A stretch of 64,000 nucleotides of DNA from Streptococcus suis (GTDB lineage Bacteria > Bacillota > Bacilli > Lactobacillales > Streptococcaceae): the NCBI RefSeq assembly GCF_024509555.1, contig NZ_JAMWEL010000007.1, positions 1 to 64,000 on the forward strand. Direction: 5' to 3'. Shown here in pieces: positions 24,172-35,600 of this stretch (positions are counted from its first letter, which is position 1; each line of letters opens with the position of its first letter). The notes under the pieces were generated by a model. The model was not told the DNA's origin. It worked only from the letters and a program-made list of their open reading frames with translations, and did no database searches. The position numbers and the translations under genes were made by a program.

Positions 24172-26391
24172 TTATTTCTTTTCAACCTTGTGGAATTTGA
24201 ATTCACCAAAGTTGTTGTCTTTTTTCTCTTTGTTGTCTTTGTGACGGCGTGGTCTGTCCGAACGCTCGCGTTTTTCTGGCTCCACATAACCTTCTGGTTT
24301 TGGAAGAAGAGCCTTCATAGAAGCATCAACACGGCCCTTGTCATCAATCTTGATAACTTTAACATCGACAATATCGCCGATTTCAACTAAATCTTCTGGT
24401 TTATTGACACGGGTCCAGGCCATTTCAGAAACGTGGACCAGAGCATCAGTCTTGTCGAAAAGGTTGACAAAGGCACCGAATTTCTCCAAACGAACTACTT
24501 TTGCTCGGAAGACTTCGTCCACTTTTGCTTCACGAACAAGACCTGCAATGATTTCTTTGGTCCGTTCAATCGCATCGCGATCTGGTGAGAAGATAGCCAC
24601 AAGACCGTCTTCGTCGATATCGATTTTCACGCCAGTTTCTGCAATAATCTTATCAATAGTTTCGCCACCCTTACCGATGACAATCTTGATTTTATCCACA
24701 TCAATCTTGATCGTGTCAATCTTCGGTGCGGTTGGTGCCAAGTCAGGACGAACTTCTGGGATAGTTGCTTCAATCACATCAAGGATTTCAAAGCGAGCTT
24801 TCTTAGCTTGTGCCAAGGCTTCTTCCAGGATTTGCGGTGTGATACCGTCAATCTTGATGTCCATTTGAAGAGCTGTGATACCATCACGGGTACCAGCTAC
24901 CTTGAAGTCCATGTCGCCGAAGTGGTCCTCAAGACCTTGAATATCGGTCAAGACGGTGTAATTGGTACCGTCTGAAATCAGACCCATGGCAATCCCTGCA
25001 ACTGGTGCCTTGATTGGCACACCACCTGCCATGAGGGCAAGGGTACCAGCTGTGATAGATGCCTGTGAAGACGAGCCGTTTGATTCCAAAACTTCTGCCA
25101 CCAAGCGGATAGCGTAAGGGAAATCTTCCAAGCTCGGCAAGACTTGCTCAAGAGCACGCTCACCAAGGGCACCGTGACCAATCTCACGACGACCAGGTGC
25201 TCCGTAACGACCTGTTGATCCCACTGAGTATTGTGGGAAATTATAGTGGTGCAAGAAGCGTTTCTTGTACTCATCATCCAAACCGTCGATGATTTGGGTT
25301 TCACCCATTGGGGCCAAGGTCAAGACAGACAAGGCTTGGGTTTGACCACGGGTAAAGAGACCTGAACCGTGAACGTTTGGCAAGAAATCTACTTCTGCAT
25401 CCAAGGGACGAATCTCATCGACACGGCGACCGTCTGGGCGGACCTTGTCCTCTGTAATCAAACGACGAACCTCTGCGTGCTCCATGAGCTCCAAGATTTC
25501 ATGAACGTCACGCATGATGCGGTCAAATTCTTCGTGTTCAGCGTATTTTTCTTCGTAAGCTGCGATGACGGTTTCACGCACGGCATTGGTCGCATCTTCA
25601 CGGGCCAATTTTTCTTCAACCTGCACCGCTTTTTTCAAATCGTCATTGTAAGCTGCGACAATCTCAGCCTGCAATTCTGGATCAACCTGAAGAAGTTCCA
25701 CATCTGCCTTTTCCTTGCCGACTGCTGCTACGATTTGATTTTGGAAGTCAAGGAGTTCTTGGATGGCCGCATGACCTTTCAAGAGGGCTTCCAACATGAT
25801 GTCTTCTGACAATTCTTTGGCACCAGACTCAACCATGTTGATGGCGTCCTTGTTACCAGCCACTGTCAAGTCAAGGAGGGACTCTTCCATCTGAGCCTTG
25901 TCAGGGTTGATGATGAGCTCACCATTGACATAGCCGACTTGGACACCTGCGATTGGACCGTTGAATGGAATATCTGAGATTGCCAATGCCAATGAAGAAC
26001 CAAACATAGCTGCCATTGGGGCTGAAGCATCTGGATCGTAAGAAAGCACTGTGTTGATGACTTGGACTTCATTACGGAAGCCTTCCGCAAACATTGGACG
26101 GATTGGACGGTCAATCAAACGAGCTGTCAAGGTCGCATCGGTTGATGGACGGCCTTCACGTTTCATCCAGCCACCTGGGAATTTCCCAGCGGCGTACATT
26201 TTTTCTTCATAGTTGACTTGGAGGGGGAAGAAGTCTCCCGTTGCCATTTTCTTAGACATAACAGCCGCAGTCAAGACTGTGGAGTCGCCATAGCGAACAA
26301 CAACCGCACCATTGGCTTGTTTGGCAACTTGACCTGTTTCAACGACCAATTTCTTACCAGCAAAAACCGTTTCAAATACTTGTTTTGACAT
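24172..26391 (-). CDS. pnp: Polyribonucleotide nucleotidyltransferase (PNPase)
   Basis: A protein of 739 residues, full length. Two RNase PH cores are seen ([27 protein letters not shown] and the second with [24 protein letters not shown] and [21 protein letters not shown]), then a KH domain ([23 protein letters not shown]) and an S1 domain ([14 protein letters not shown]). It degrades RNA 3' to 5' with phosphate. The tail is charged and low-complexity. An extended -10 (TGATAAAAT near 26505-26513) lies upstream. Confidence 0.97.
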   Translation of the reverse strand: MSKQVFETVFAGKKLVVETGQVAKQANGAVVVRYGDSTVLTAAVMSKKMATGDFFPLQVNYEEKMYAAGKFPGGWMKREGRPSTDATLTARLIDRPIRPMFAEGFRNEVQVINTVLSYDPDASAPMAAMFGSSLALAISDIPFNGPIAGVQVGYVNGELIINPDKAQMEESLLDLTVAGNKDAINMVESGAKELSEDIMLEALLKGHAAIQELLDFQNQIVAAVGKEKADVELLQVDPELQAEIVAAYNDDLKKAVQVEEKLAREDATNAVRETVIAAYEEKYAEHEEFDRIMRDVHEILELMEHAEVRRLITEDKVRPDGRRVDEIRPLDAEVDFLPNVHGSGLFTRGQTQALSVLTLAPMGETQIIDGLDDEYKKRFLHHYNFPQYSVGSTGRYGAPGRREIGHGALGERALEQVLPSLEDFPYAIRLVAEVLESNGSSSQASITAGTLALMAGGVPIKAPVAGIAMGLISDGTNYTVLTDIQGLEDHFGDMDFKVAGTRDGITALQMDIKIDGITPQILEEALAQAKKARFEILDVIEATIPEVRPDLAPTAPKIDTIKIDVDKIKIVIGKGGETIDKIIAETGVKIDIDEDGLVAIFSPDRDAIERTKEIIAGLVREAKVDEVFRAKVVRLEKFGAFVNLFDKTDALVHVSEMAWTRVNKPEDLVEIGDIVDVKVIKIDDKGRVDASMKALLPKPEGYVEPEKRERSDRPRRHKDNKEKKDNNFGEFKFHKVEKK

Positions 26392-26528
26392 GAATTGTCT
26401 CCTATTTTTCTGAAATTTTTTCTTGCGTGTTTTCTACAAAAGACAATCAAACAAGCTTGTTTCACTCTCTTTTGCACAAAACCACGCATACCCCATATTT
26501 TATCATATTTATGGATTTTTTAAAACAA

Positions 26529-26572
26529 TAAAGAAGTCCCCAAGAGAAAATCTTCATCTCTTAGGGACTATA
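26529..26572 (-). terminator. Terminator of the GH2-GH84 gene
   Basis: AAGTCCCCAAGAGA pairs with TCTCTTAGGGACT around a short loop, followed by U-rich sequence on the minus strand. Confidence 0.8.
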
Positions 26573-26600
26573 AGAATCTGGCAACTAGTTAGGCTTGCAG

Positions 26601-29600
26601 CTAGCCTTTTCTTTTACGAACGGCTGTGCCCAACATGCCAAGAACGGTCAATCCAACAAGGGCTAGGCTTGAGTTTGTCTCGCCAGTCGCAGGCAAGGTA
26701 CTGTCAGCCTTACTTGTTGATTGAGTCGTCTGTGAAGCAAGTGGTGCTTGTTTCACCAAACTTGCTGGATCAATGGTTGGAAGCTCCTCTGTGAGAGGTG
26801 CTTCATTTGGTACCAAACCGCCATCAAAGGCAGGAATGAAGTGAGCGAGAGAGTCACCTTTGGCTGTCACCAAGTCAGGGGACTGATCATTTTCCTTGAT
26901 AAGTCCTTCCAGCCAAGCTTCTATATCAAAAGTAGGAACTTCATGATAGGCAGGCTCTGTCTTAACTGTTTCAATCGCCGGAGTTGAAACAGCACTGCCA
27001 TCGCCTGTATCTTCAGGGCTTGTGCTGTCTGTACTACCAATTCCTGTATCTCCTGGAGATGTAGTATCAACGCTACCGCCTGTGTTGTCTGGGGCTGGGG
27101 TCTCGGTGCTACCACCCGTATCACCTGAGGTTGTGCTGTCTGTACTACCTGCTCCTGTATCGCCTGCGATTGGACTCTCTGTACTGCCGGTTCCTGAATC
27201 GCCTGCGGTTGGATTATCTGTGCTACCGGTTCCTGTATCACCTGCAATTGGAGTCTCGGTGCTACCGGGTCCTGAATCGTCTGCGATTGGATTCTCAGTG
27301 CTGCCGGTTCCTGAATCGTCTGCGATTGGATTCTCGGTGCTACCGGGTCCTGAATCGTCTGCGATTGGATTATCGGTGCTACCAGTTCCTGTATCGCCTG
27401 CGATTGGATTAGCTGTGCTACCGGTTCCTGAATCGCCTGCAATTGGATTATCTGTGCTGCCGGTTCCTGAATCACCTGCAATTGGATTCTCGGTGCTACT
27501 ACCCGTGTCGCCTGCAATTGGATTCTCTGTACTACCTGCTCCCGTGTCACCTGAAGAAGTGTTATCACTATTACCGCTATTAGAAGTTTCTGATGGCTCT
27601 CCTTGGGTCGTTTCTAGAGAAGCCAGTGCACGTTCTATCCAGGTATTTATCTGTTCAACGGCTGCTTTAGTCGGTGCTTGTCGAACTGCCTCAATCGTTG
27701 CTAATGCATTCGCAAGAGTTGCCTTAGTTCGACTATTCTCCTCAGTTTCTGGCAGAGCATTCACTCTATCAACCAGAATCTTAAGTTGGTCTTCTCGGAT
27801 TGCAAAATCAGTAGCATCTACTTGATCAGAAACAGGTGGCTGACTAGTGTCAGTAGGCTTGTCTTCTCCTACACTCTCAGCAGTCACTGGCGCATGATAG
27901 GTCGAAATTTCATAGACTGTCGCAGGTCCACCAGTCCACTCAATCTTGACATCCAACAAATGAGCAATTGGCTCACGAACAACAAAGGTCTGATAGTTGC
28001 TGGTCACAGCACCAAGATCAATCCATTCAGTAGGAACTTCGCTTGTTCGTGAACTTGGACCATCCTTGACTACACGAGCTGAAACTCTAGCAGTCGCACC
28101 TTCTGGAAGATCTGAAATCAGCTTGATATGATTGACAGCTGTGTCCTCAGACAAATGGTAGACCAAATTGCCTTCATTAGCAGTTGCTGTATAAGCTGTT
28201 AATACCTTACCATCCACCAAGTAATTTCTCTTACTTGTATGGTTTTCAGCTGCTTGACCTTGAACAGTTGGATCATTTACTGTTGCTACATACTCACCGT
28301 CATTAATGACCATTTCTGTAAAGCTCACAAAACGATGATCGTAGTTAGCCGTAAAGAGAACACGGAGGTATTTGGCTTGAACAGGAGCTGCTAGGCTTCC
28401 TTCAATATAACGATTACCCGGTTTAGCAGAATCATGGGTCCAACCATCTCCAAGCGAGTCATCTTTCTGAGCATTGGCTACGCCATCACCCACTGTCACC
28501 ACATCGGTCCAAGTTTCTCCATCTGGACTGATTTGAATCTTACCATCACGCAGATAGTTGGTAGTACCATCTTGGATATAGGCTCTAATCTTATGAATTG
28601 GACGTGGGACACCTAGCTCAAGCAAGATATGACCATCCTTGGTTGGCGTATTTGAAAACTCAACCGTGTTGTTGTACACACCATCAAAGAGTTGGGCAAG
28701 GTTCTTGCGATTACGAACATCTGGTCCACCATAAACGTTATGAATGGTCAAGCTGGTTGATTTGAGTTTATCCGGATGAATTTCCTTGGTTCTCACAAAA
28801 AGGTTATTGGCACCAATCACTTGATTCTCATTGCTGGTATTAATCAAACGAATGTAACGAGCCAATGGTTGCTCTGCAATCTCTTGAACACTATACCACT
28901 CAACAAGGTTTGGAGAATATCTCAGTTCAAGGTTAGAACCGGTTGCATCAATAGACTCCAACTCGTGCAAACGTTCCAACTTCAAGCCGATGTACTGATT
29001 TGGAGCTAACTGACTTGTCGCTGGGAGAACAAGATTATAGGAGCCTAGACTGGTAAGTGCCTTGCTGTTCGCCAGAGTGGTGAGATTGGTATCCGTCAAC
29101 TCTGTCGTACCCTCATTGGTTTCGACTTGGAAGTCTTTAATCCGCCACCAAATATTGACTGCCCGTGTATTTCGAACACGAACATAACGAGCGGTAAGGT
29201 CCTGACTGATTTCTTTCGTTTGTTCTCCAGATAAGCGAGCCAATTCAGTCCAGTTTGTACTGTCGCTAGAATATTCAATAACCCCTGCAGCAAGCTTGTC
29301 GCCAGTTCCTTGTACCAAACGTACTTTAGAGATTGGTTTTTCTGCACCGAGATCCAATTGTACCCATGCATCTACTGGTGTATTATCAGCTCCAGAGCTA
29401 TTAGCCAACATGGCTTCTGTCGCATCATTTTTATCTGTAATCTGACCAACATTGGTGTTGAGTTTGTAGACCAAATTATTTGAATGGGTGATCGTAACAG
29501 GGCTTGCCTGTGCAGTAGCCAACGGACGGTTGACTGCAATTTCTCGAACAGCAAACCAGGTATTGCTACGGTCGGAGGTTGCCCTCATCCGAACAGCCTT

Positions 29601-32600
29601 AGCAGTGACTGACAAGTCTGACAACTGAATCACTGGTTCATTGCCGACAAAATTGTGTCCTTCCAAAGCAACCCATTGTCCTGCTTCATTCAGATATTCA
29701 ATCGCTGCCGCATTGAAGGTATCACGAGGATTGGACACAGCACCCATAGCAAATCCTAGACTAGTCAATTGAATTGGCTTGTTAAACTCTAAACCGACGT
29801 AGTCTCCTGTACTGATTGTATTCGGATTCTTAAAGATTAGTTGAGTTGATAGGTCTCCATCTGTTAAGTAGTCTGTACGTCCTTCTGCACCAGTTCGGTT
29901 GGAAATGAAAGTGCTTGAGACTTTATTCGGATACAAATCTTTCTCAATTTCACTTGCCAAACGCTCTAGGAGATTGAGAATAAACGGTCGGATGTGCTGA
30001 ACACCGAGTTCGGCTTTTTCATAGCGACTGACATACCAGAACTTGTGAGTCTTAGACTGTTCATAGAGACTGAGACCGCGGTAGTAATTGTTCCAAAGTG
30101 CCGCACTGTCCCCACCAATATGCTCTGTGGCTGTTAGCAGGGCATCCAAAGCATTCATTTGGTCAATGGTGTTGTCCAACCAGTATGAAATCTGCCCTTT
30201 CATACGTTGGTTGCCACTTGCCTTGTAGGTCTCTGCTGCTTGTTTCAATTTGGCAAATTCTGCTCGTAGTTCTGCTCGCTCTGTGGTCAATGCCTCCCCT
30301 GCAGCCAGTTTGTTTGTAAAGGCAGTCAGCTTAGGTGCCAATTCAACAGACTCTTGCAACTTGACAACGCGATTATCCATATTCTGGTTAATCATGTGTT
30401 TACCAAGTTCACGGAAGGCTAGTGACTCAGGCGTTTCTGTAAAGCGACCTGTTTCAATGAAATTGAAACCTACGTCGTTTACACGGCGAGCTTCTTCTTC
30501 TGATTCCCAAACATTCCAAGTATACTCAGCTGCTGAGAAGAGAGCGAGTTTAGACGGTTCAGATTGTTGCATCGGATTGAGCATAATACCGCCAATTAAG
30601 CTTGGATCAACATTTGGATGAAGGAATTTCTCCCCGCCACCTAAAATCAAATGCTCTTTAGAATTGTCTGTACATGGCCAGTTGATCCACAATTGAACTG
30701 GACGATAGGTCTTGCCACCTGACTCCAGATTTGTTTTCAGGCGATTGAGGAAATTACTTGAAACTTCACCCCAAATGCGACCACCTGTCAGGGTCAATAG
30801 TGATGTCGCTGGCAGTTTTTCATTGAGGGAGCGAAGTTCAGCCTCATCACCATCTCCCCAGTATTCATGAGGGACAAAGACCATTTCCTTGCGTAGACCA
30901 GGATATTCTGCCTGCTTGCTCTCCAACCAATTGGTCAAGTCTGTCATCAGACGGTTGTAGCTTTCGAAACCACCTACTGGGTTTGGTGCATCGTCTGCCA
31001 AGATACCGAACTCACGCACACCGGCACCCATCAACTGAGTGAATTTGGCCTTAATAATACCTAAATCTTCTTGATAATGGGCATCATTTCCAAAGCGAAC
31101 ACGATTGTTCATGAATGGGTGGAGGGTCCACACGTAACGGGTCTTATTCTGATTACCCACACGGGCCATTTCACGAATCTCAGCTAATTTGCTTTCTGGG
31201 TAGAGGTCACGCCAACGGCTATTATGGTACTCATCGTCTTTTGGAGCAAAGAAGTATTGGGTTAGTTTGATATCGCCACCATAACGCATCAACTCCATCC
31301 GGTCTTCATTACTCCAAGGATTTCCATAGTAACCCTCGATAAATCCACGGTTCTTAATATCCGCATAGTCTTCCACCTTGACTTCACGCAAGACTGGAAC
31401 TGGACTTTCATTTAGCATATGCTTGAGGGTTGTCAAACCATAGAAGACAGCATCTGTATCCTTACCAACTACTGAGATCGCATTGTCCTTGATGACAAGA
31501 GAGTAGGCATCAATCTTACTGTAAAGGTCTTGGGAAATAGCAGAGCTAGCTTGGTGATTGCTTGCCGCAGACGCTTTCCCTTGGATACCAATATAGACAT
31601 TGGTTGCATCCGCCACCGCTACATTGCTAGTTGTATAGGAAATCTGGTTAGCTTGTAGGGTATCTTTTAGACGATTGCGGGTATAGATATCAACCTCTTC
31701 ACCGATTACTAAATTGACAGTTCCTTGAAGAGCAACTGTGCCTGTACCATAGGTTACACTCTGTGGGCTTGGGAAGATAGTATACTCTTTTCTGAGGTAG
31801 TCTGAGCTGGTTTTAGCTGCAGCGATAGCCTCAGCACTAGCCGGCTTCGTAGCTCTAAAGCTTGCCGCAGTTTCAACTGTACCATCTCCACTTTCTACAA
31901 CTGGAGGAGGGGTAGGTGTCGTTGGCTGATTGTTTGGCGCTGTATTTCCTGTCTGAGGAGCAGTCGGTTGATTTGTAGCCCCTGTATTCCCTGTTTGAGG
32001 ACTAGTTGGTTCTGCCTGAGTTCCTGAAACAAATTCACTGACACGAATTTCACTAGCCGACATGAATCTGTCTGGTCTATTTCCATCTCCCAAGGTATGA
32101 ACGGCCTGTAGTTTGACATAACGTCCAGCTGTAGGGTCAAAGCTTACTTCCTGCCACTCACGGTTGTTTTCTTCAAAACGACCTGTTTTCACACGAGTCC
32201 AGTTTTGGTTGTCTCTGCTTACATAGACTTCATAATCAGTCACCTTACCGTTCGGGCTACCATCTCGACGGTGCATGTAGGCCAGACCATTTAGCTGTCG
32301 TTCCTTGCCAGTATCCACTGACAACCATAAGTTGGACATCGGAGCACCAGCCCAGGCAGAATGCCAAATGGAGTTGAGATTGAAGTCTTTAGCATTGTTA
32401 ACAGCATTCGCTGGACCTTGCTGAGTAGAACCGGCTGTCAAGGTCATCTCAGATCTTGGTATGTAGTTACGACCTTCTGTCGTTGGACTATCTGCCACAA
32501 CCGTCAACGTATAGACTTCTGTACGGCTCTTGTCCTCTGACTCTGTGAAGATTTTATAGGTATCCTCATCAATTTTCAGGATGGTAATACCTGGGTTATT

Positions 32601-35600
32601 GCTTGTATGTCTGGCAGTCAATTCACCACTGCCAGAAATGGTCATGTTATTTGAAATATCTGAACCAGTATAGGTGCTATTGCCAAAACGAATTTCGTTG
32701 ATACTTGCATCGCTTTGTTGCGCAAAACCTTCCAATACTGTTTTCAGTTCTAGCTCAACGATACCAACTGATGGTTTTGCACGCATTCCAGATTCTTGGT
32801 CAGCATTTTCAACAGTCATACTGAATACAACCGCTGGAACTGGTCTAGCAAGTTTGTAGGTAATCTTAGTGACTGTTCCTGTAGTCGAACGATTTACTTC
32901 AGTAGCCTCAATTCTTTCCGCTTGATCACTGCTACTGCGAGCCCACTCAAAGGCAACCGACTTAGGATTACGTAAGGAAAAATTATCACGATGATAATGC
33001 GCAACAACTTCGCCAATATTTTGGGCAGTGTCGTATGTAAACGTTAATTTAGCTGTTTTAACACCAGCTTGAGCAGCATTGTAATTGGACCAAATCGTTG
33101 GGTTTGCCCCTCCACTATTATTGGCAGAAGGAACCAGAACACCGTCCTTGATAGCATTGAGAGTATCTGATTGTTGATTGGTTGGAATATCTTGAGTCAA
33201 GCTAGCCGCAGATGGTGCCACGTTTTGGTCAACTGTCATCGTCTTGCGACCAACACGGACACTGGCTGTTACCGGCAATTCTGTACCAAGTACATTGGCC
33301 TTACCAGTCACAAGTACAGTTCCTTCATTGTCATATGAACCTGGTGCTGGGCTTGTCCAAGTCACTGGGAATTCAGATGACAGGAGACTGCCATCAGCTA
33401 GGAAGGCCTGAACCTTATCTGGCAAACTTGGTTGAGACCCAACTTCGACAGCTGTACTGATGTTCTTCATAGCTGCCACTTGGTCAATCACTGATACTAA
33501 GATTTCAGCAGGAGTTTCAAGACCTGCAACACTACCACGCGCCACAAAGCTATTACCAGTCGCCAAATCTCTGTTTACTTGAGCACGGTCAAAGGTTAAC
33601 TGCTTATCTTCTTCTGTCTTATCACTGTAGCGTACTCTTGCAGTAGTCGGTAAGGTTAAATCTGCACCACGCTTGATGTAAATTGTTTTAGCAAATTTAA
33701 GATCTGTTGCTTGTTTGCTACCTGCTTGAGCCAGTTCATTTGCCGTAAATTCAACGGAGCTAGATGCTAAACCTGCTGAACTTGCTGTTACGCGAACTTG
33801 TCCTGAACTACCATCTAACTTCACAATCGCCAGTACCTTACCCGCAAAAGCCTTACGGTTACTGTCTTGATAGGACTGGTGATCCATAGCATTACCATTA
33901 TCCATAGCAACCAAGGACGCAGGTCCCTCTACAGTAATGCTGACAGGATTGGTCGCATTGGCTACTAGATTGCCTGCCGCGTCCTGCACATCAATCTCAA
34001 TATAGGCTAGTGACTGGTCAGTCGTCACTTGTGGCTGTTTACCAATGCTAGCCTTTAACTTGCTGGCTGTTCCAAAGGTTTTAACTTCTTTTCGACCAAC
34101 AGTGTCGCTAATTTCACGACCATTGCTGTCATAGGCAATAGCCTTGATAGAACCTGGTCGATAATCCACATTCCAAGTCAAGTAAAGGTTCTTATGTTGC
34201 TCTGAACTCCGTCCCTCACCTTGGTAAATCTGGTATTCAAAACCTGCGGTAGTTGTCCGCTTGGTGAATTCTTTGGTTCCTAAATCAGTTTCCCTACCAT
34301 CTATTCCAACATGAACCAATTTTACCTTGGCAGCATTGGAGTAGACCACAACCTCAACTTGGTTCTGGGCATTCTTGCTGACTACAGATTCTTCCCAAAC
34401 TGGCAAGACATGGAGGGTTGTGTCTTTCTTATTCCATTGGCTACGGTAGAAATAGTAAGAATCTTTAGGGAAACCAGCGGTGTCAACGATACCGAAGTAA
34501 GAACTCTTAGGAGCTGGCCATGAACCAACAGGACCTGTACTAGTACCGTTCCACGGCGTTGGCTCACCTAGGTAGTCAAAACCAGTCCAAACAAATTCAC
34601 CAGCTACAAAGTCACGAACAATAGTGTCATACCAAGCCTCACTTGCATAGTGTCCCCAACCAACCTTGCTTTGATCGTAGGCAGTCAACTGTTTGTCAGA
34701 ACGTTGTGTTCCATTTTTTACATTATACACCCCACGACTATTGACTGATGAGGCTGTTTCGGAACCATAAATTATCCAATTTGGATTGGTTTGTCTAGCG
34801 GCATCATATTGAGCTCCATTAGCATAGTTAAAACCGACAATACCATTATTGTTCGTTAAAACGTCCGCCATGCCAATCGAATTTGGGTTGCGACGCTTCA
34901 GCATATTATCGCCAAAAGTGGCTGGTCGACTCGGGTCAACTGCAGCTACCCAATCAATCAACTTCCTAATAACCTGAGGATAATTATTGACATTAGCTGA
35001 GAAACCTTCCATGACCTCATTACCAGTTGACCACATGATAATGGCCGGGTCGTTGATACCACTTTTCACCATTTGCTTGATATGAAACTCCGCCCAAGTC
35101 TGGCTAGAGCTTGCACCAACTAATTTATTGGCTGTTTGTCCAATCTGTGTATTGAAGAAGCGGGCATAGTCATGGGTATTCCCATTCTTTGCATGCTCCC
35201 AAGTATCAAAGGCCTCGTCAATCAGTAACATCCCTTTGCGATTGGCAATGTCTTTCAAAGCACGCGCTGCTGGGTTATGGGTCACACGAATGGCATTGAC
35301 ACCCATTCCCTTCAGAATTTCAACCTGTCGCTCAATGGCATCATAATAGGCTCTTGCTCCCAGACCACCTTGGTCATGGTGCATCGATACCCCTTGTAGC
35401 TTCATCTTCTGGCCATTTAGTTTAAAGCCAGTATCCTTATCAAACTCAATGTAGCGGAAACCTGTTTCTTGTTCACGTGTTTGGAGTTTGGTTTCTCCGT
35501 CAAACACTTCTGTCCTGACAATATATAGGTTTGGACTATCAACAGACCACAACTTTGGATTTGTCAGACTAAGATTTGTGGACAAGCTACCACTAGCATT

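Noticed and set aside
27000-27560. CRISPR-like regular repetition
   Set aside because: Units are contiguous, coding and without unique spacers.
27022-27825. Long plus-strand open frames opposite the GH2-GH84 C-terminus
   Set aside because: They are produced by the 39-bp repeats of the real minus-strand gene; they have no ribosome binding site and a repetitive low-complexity product.
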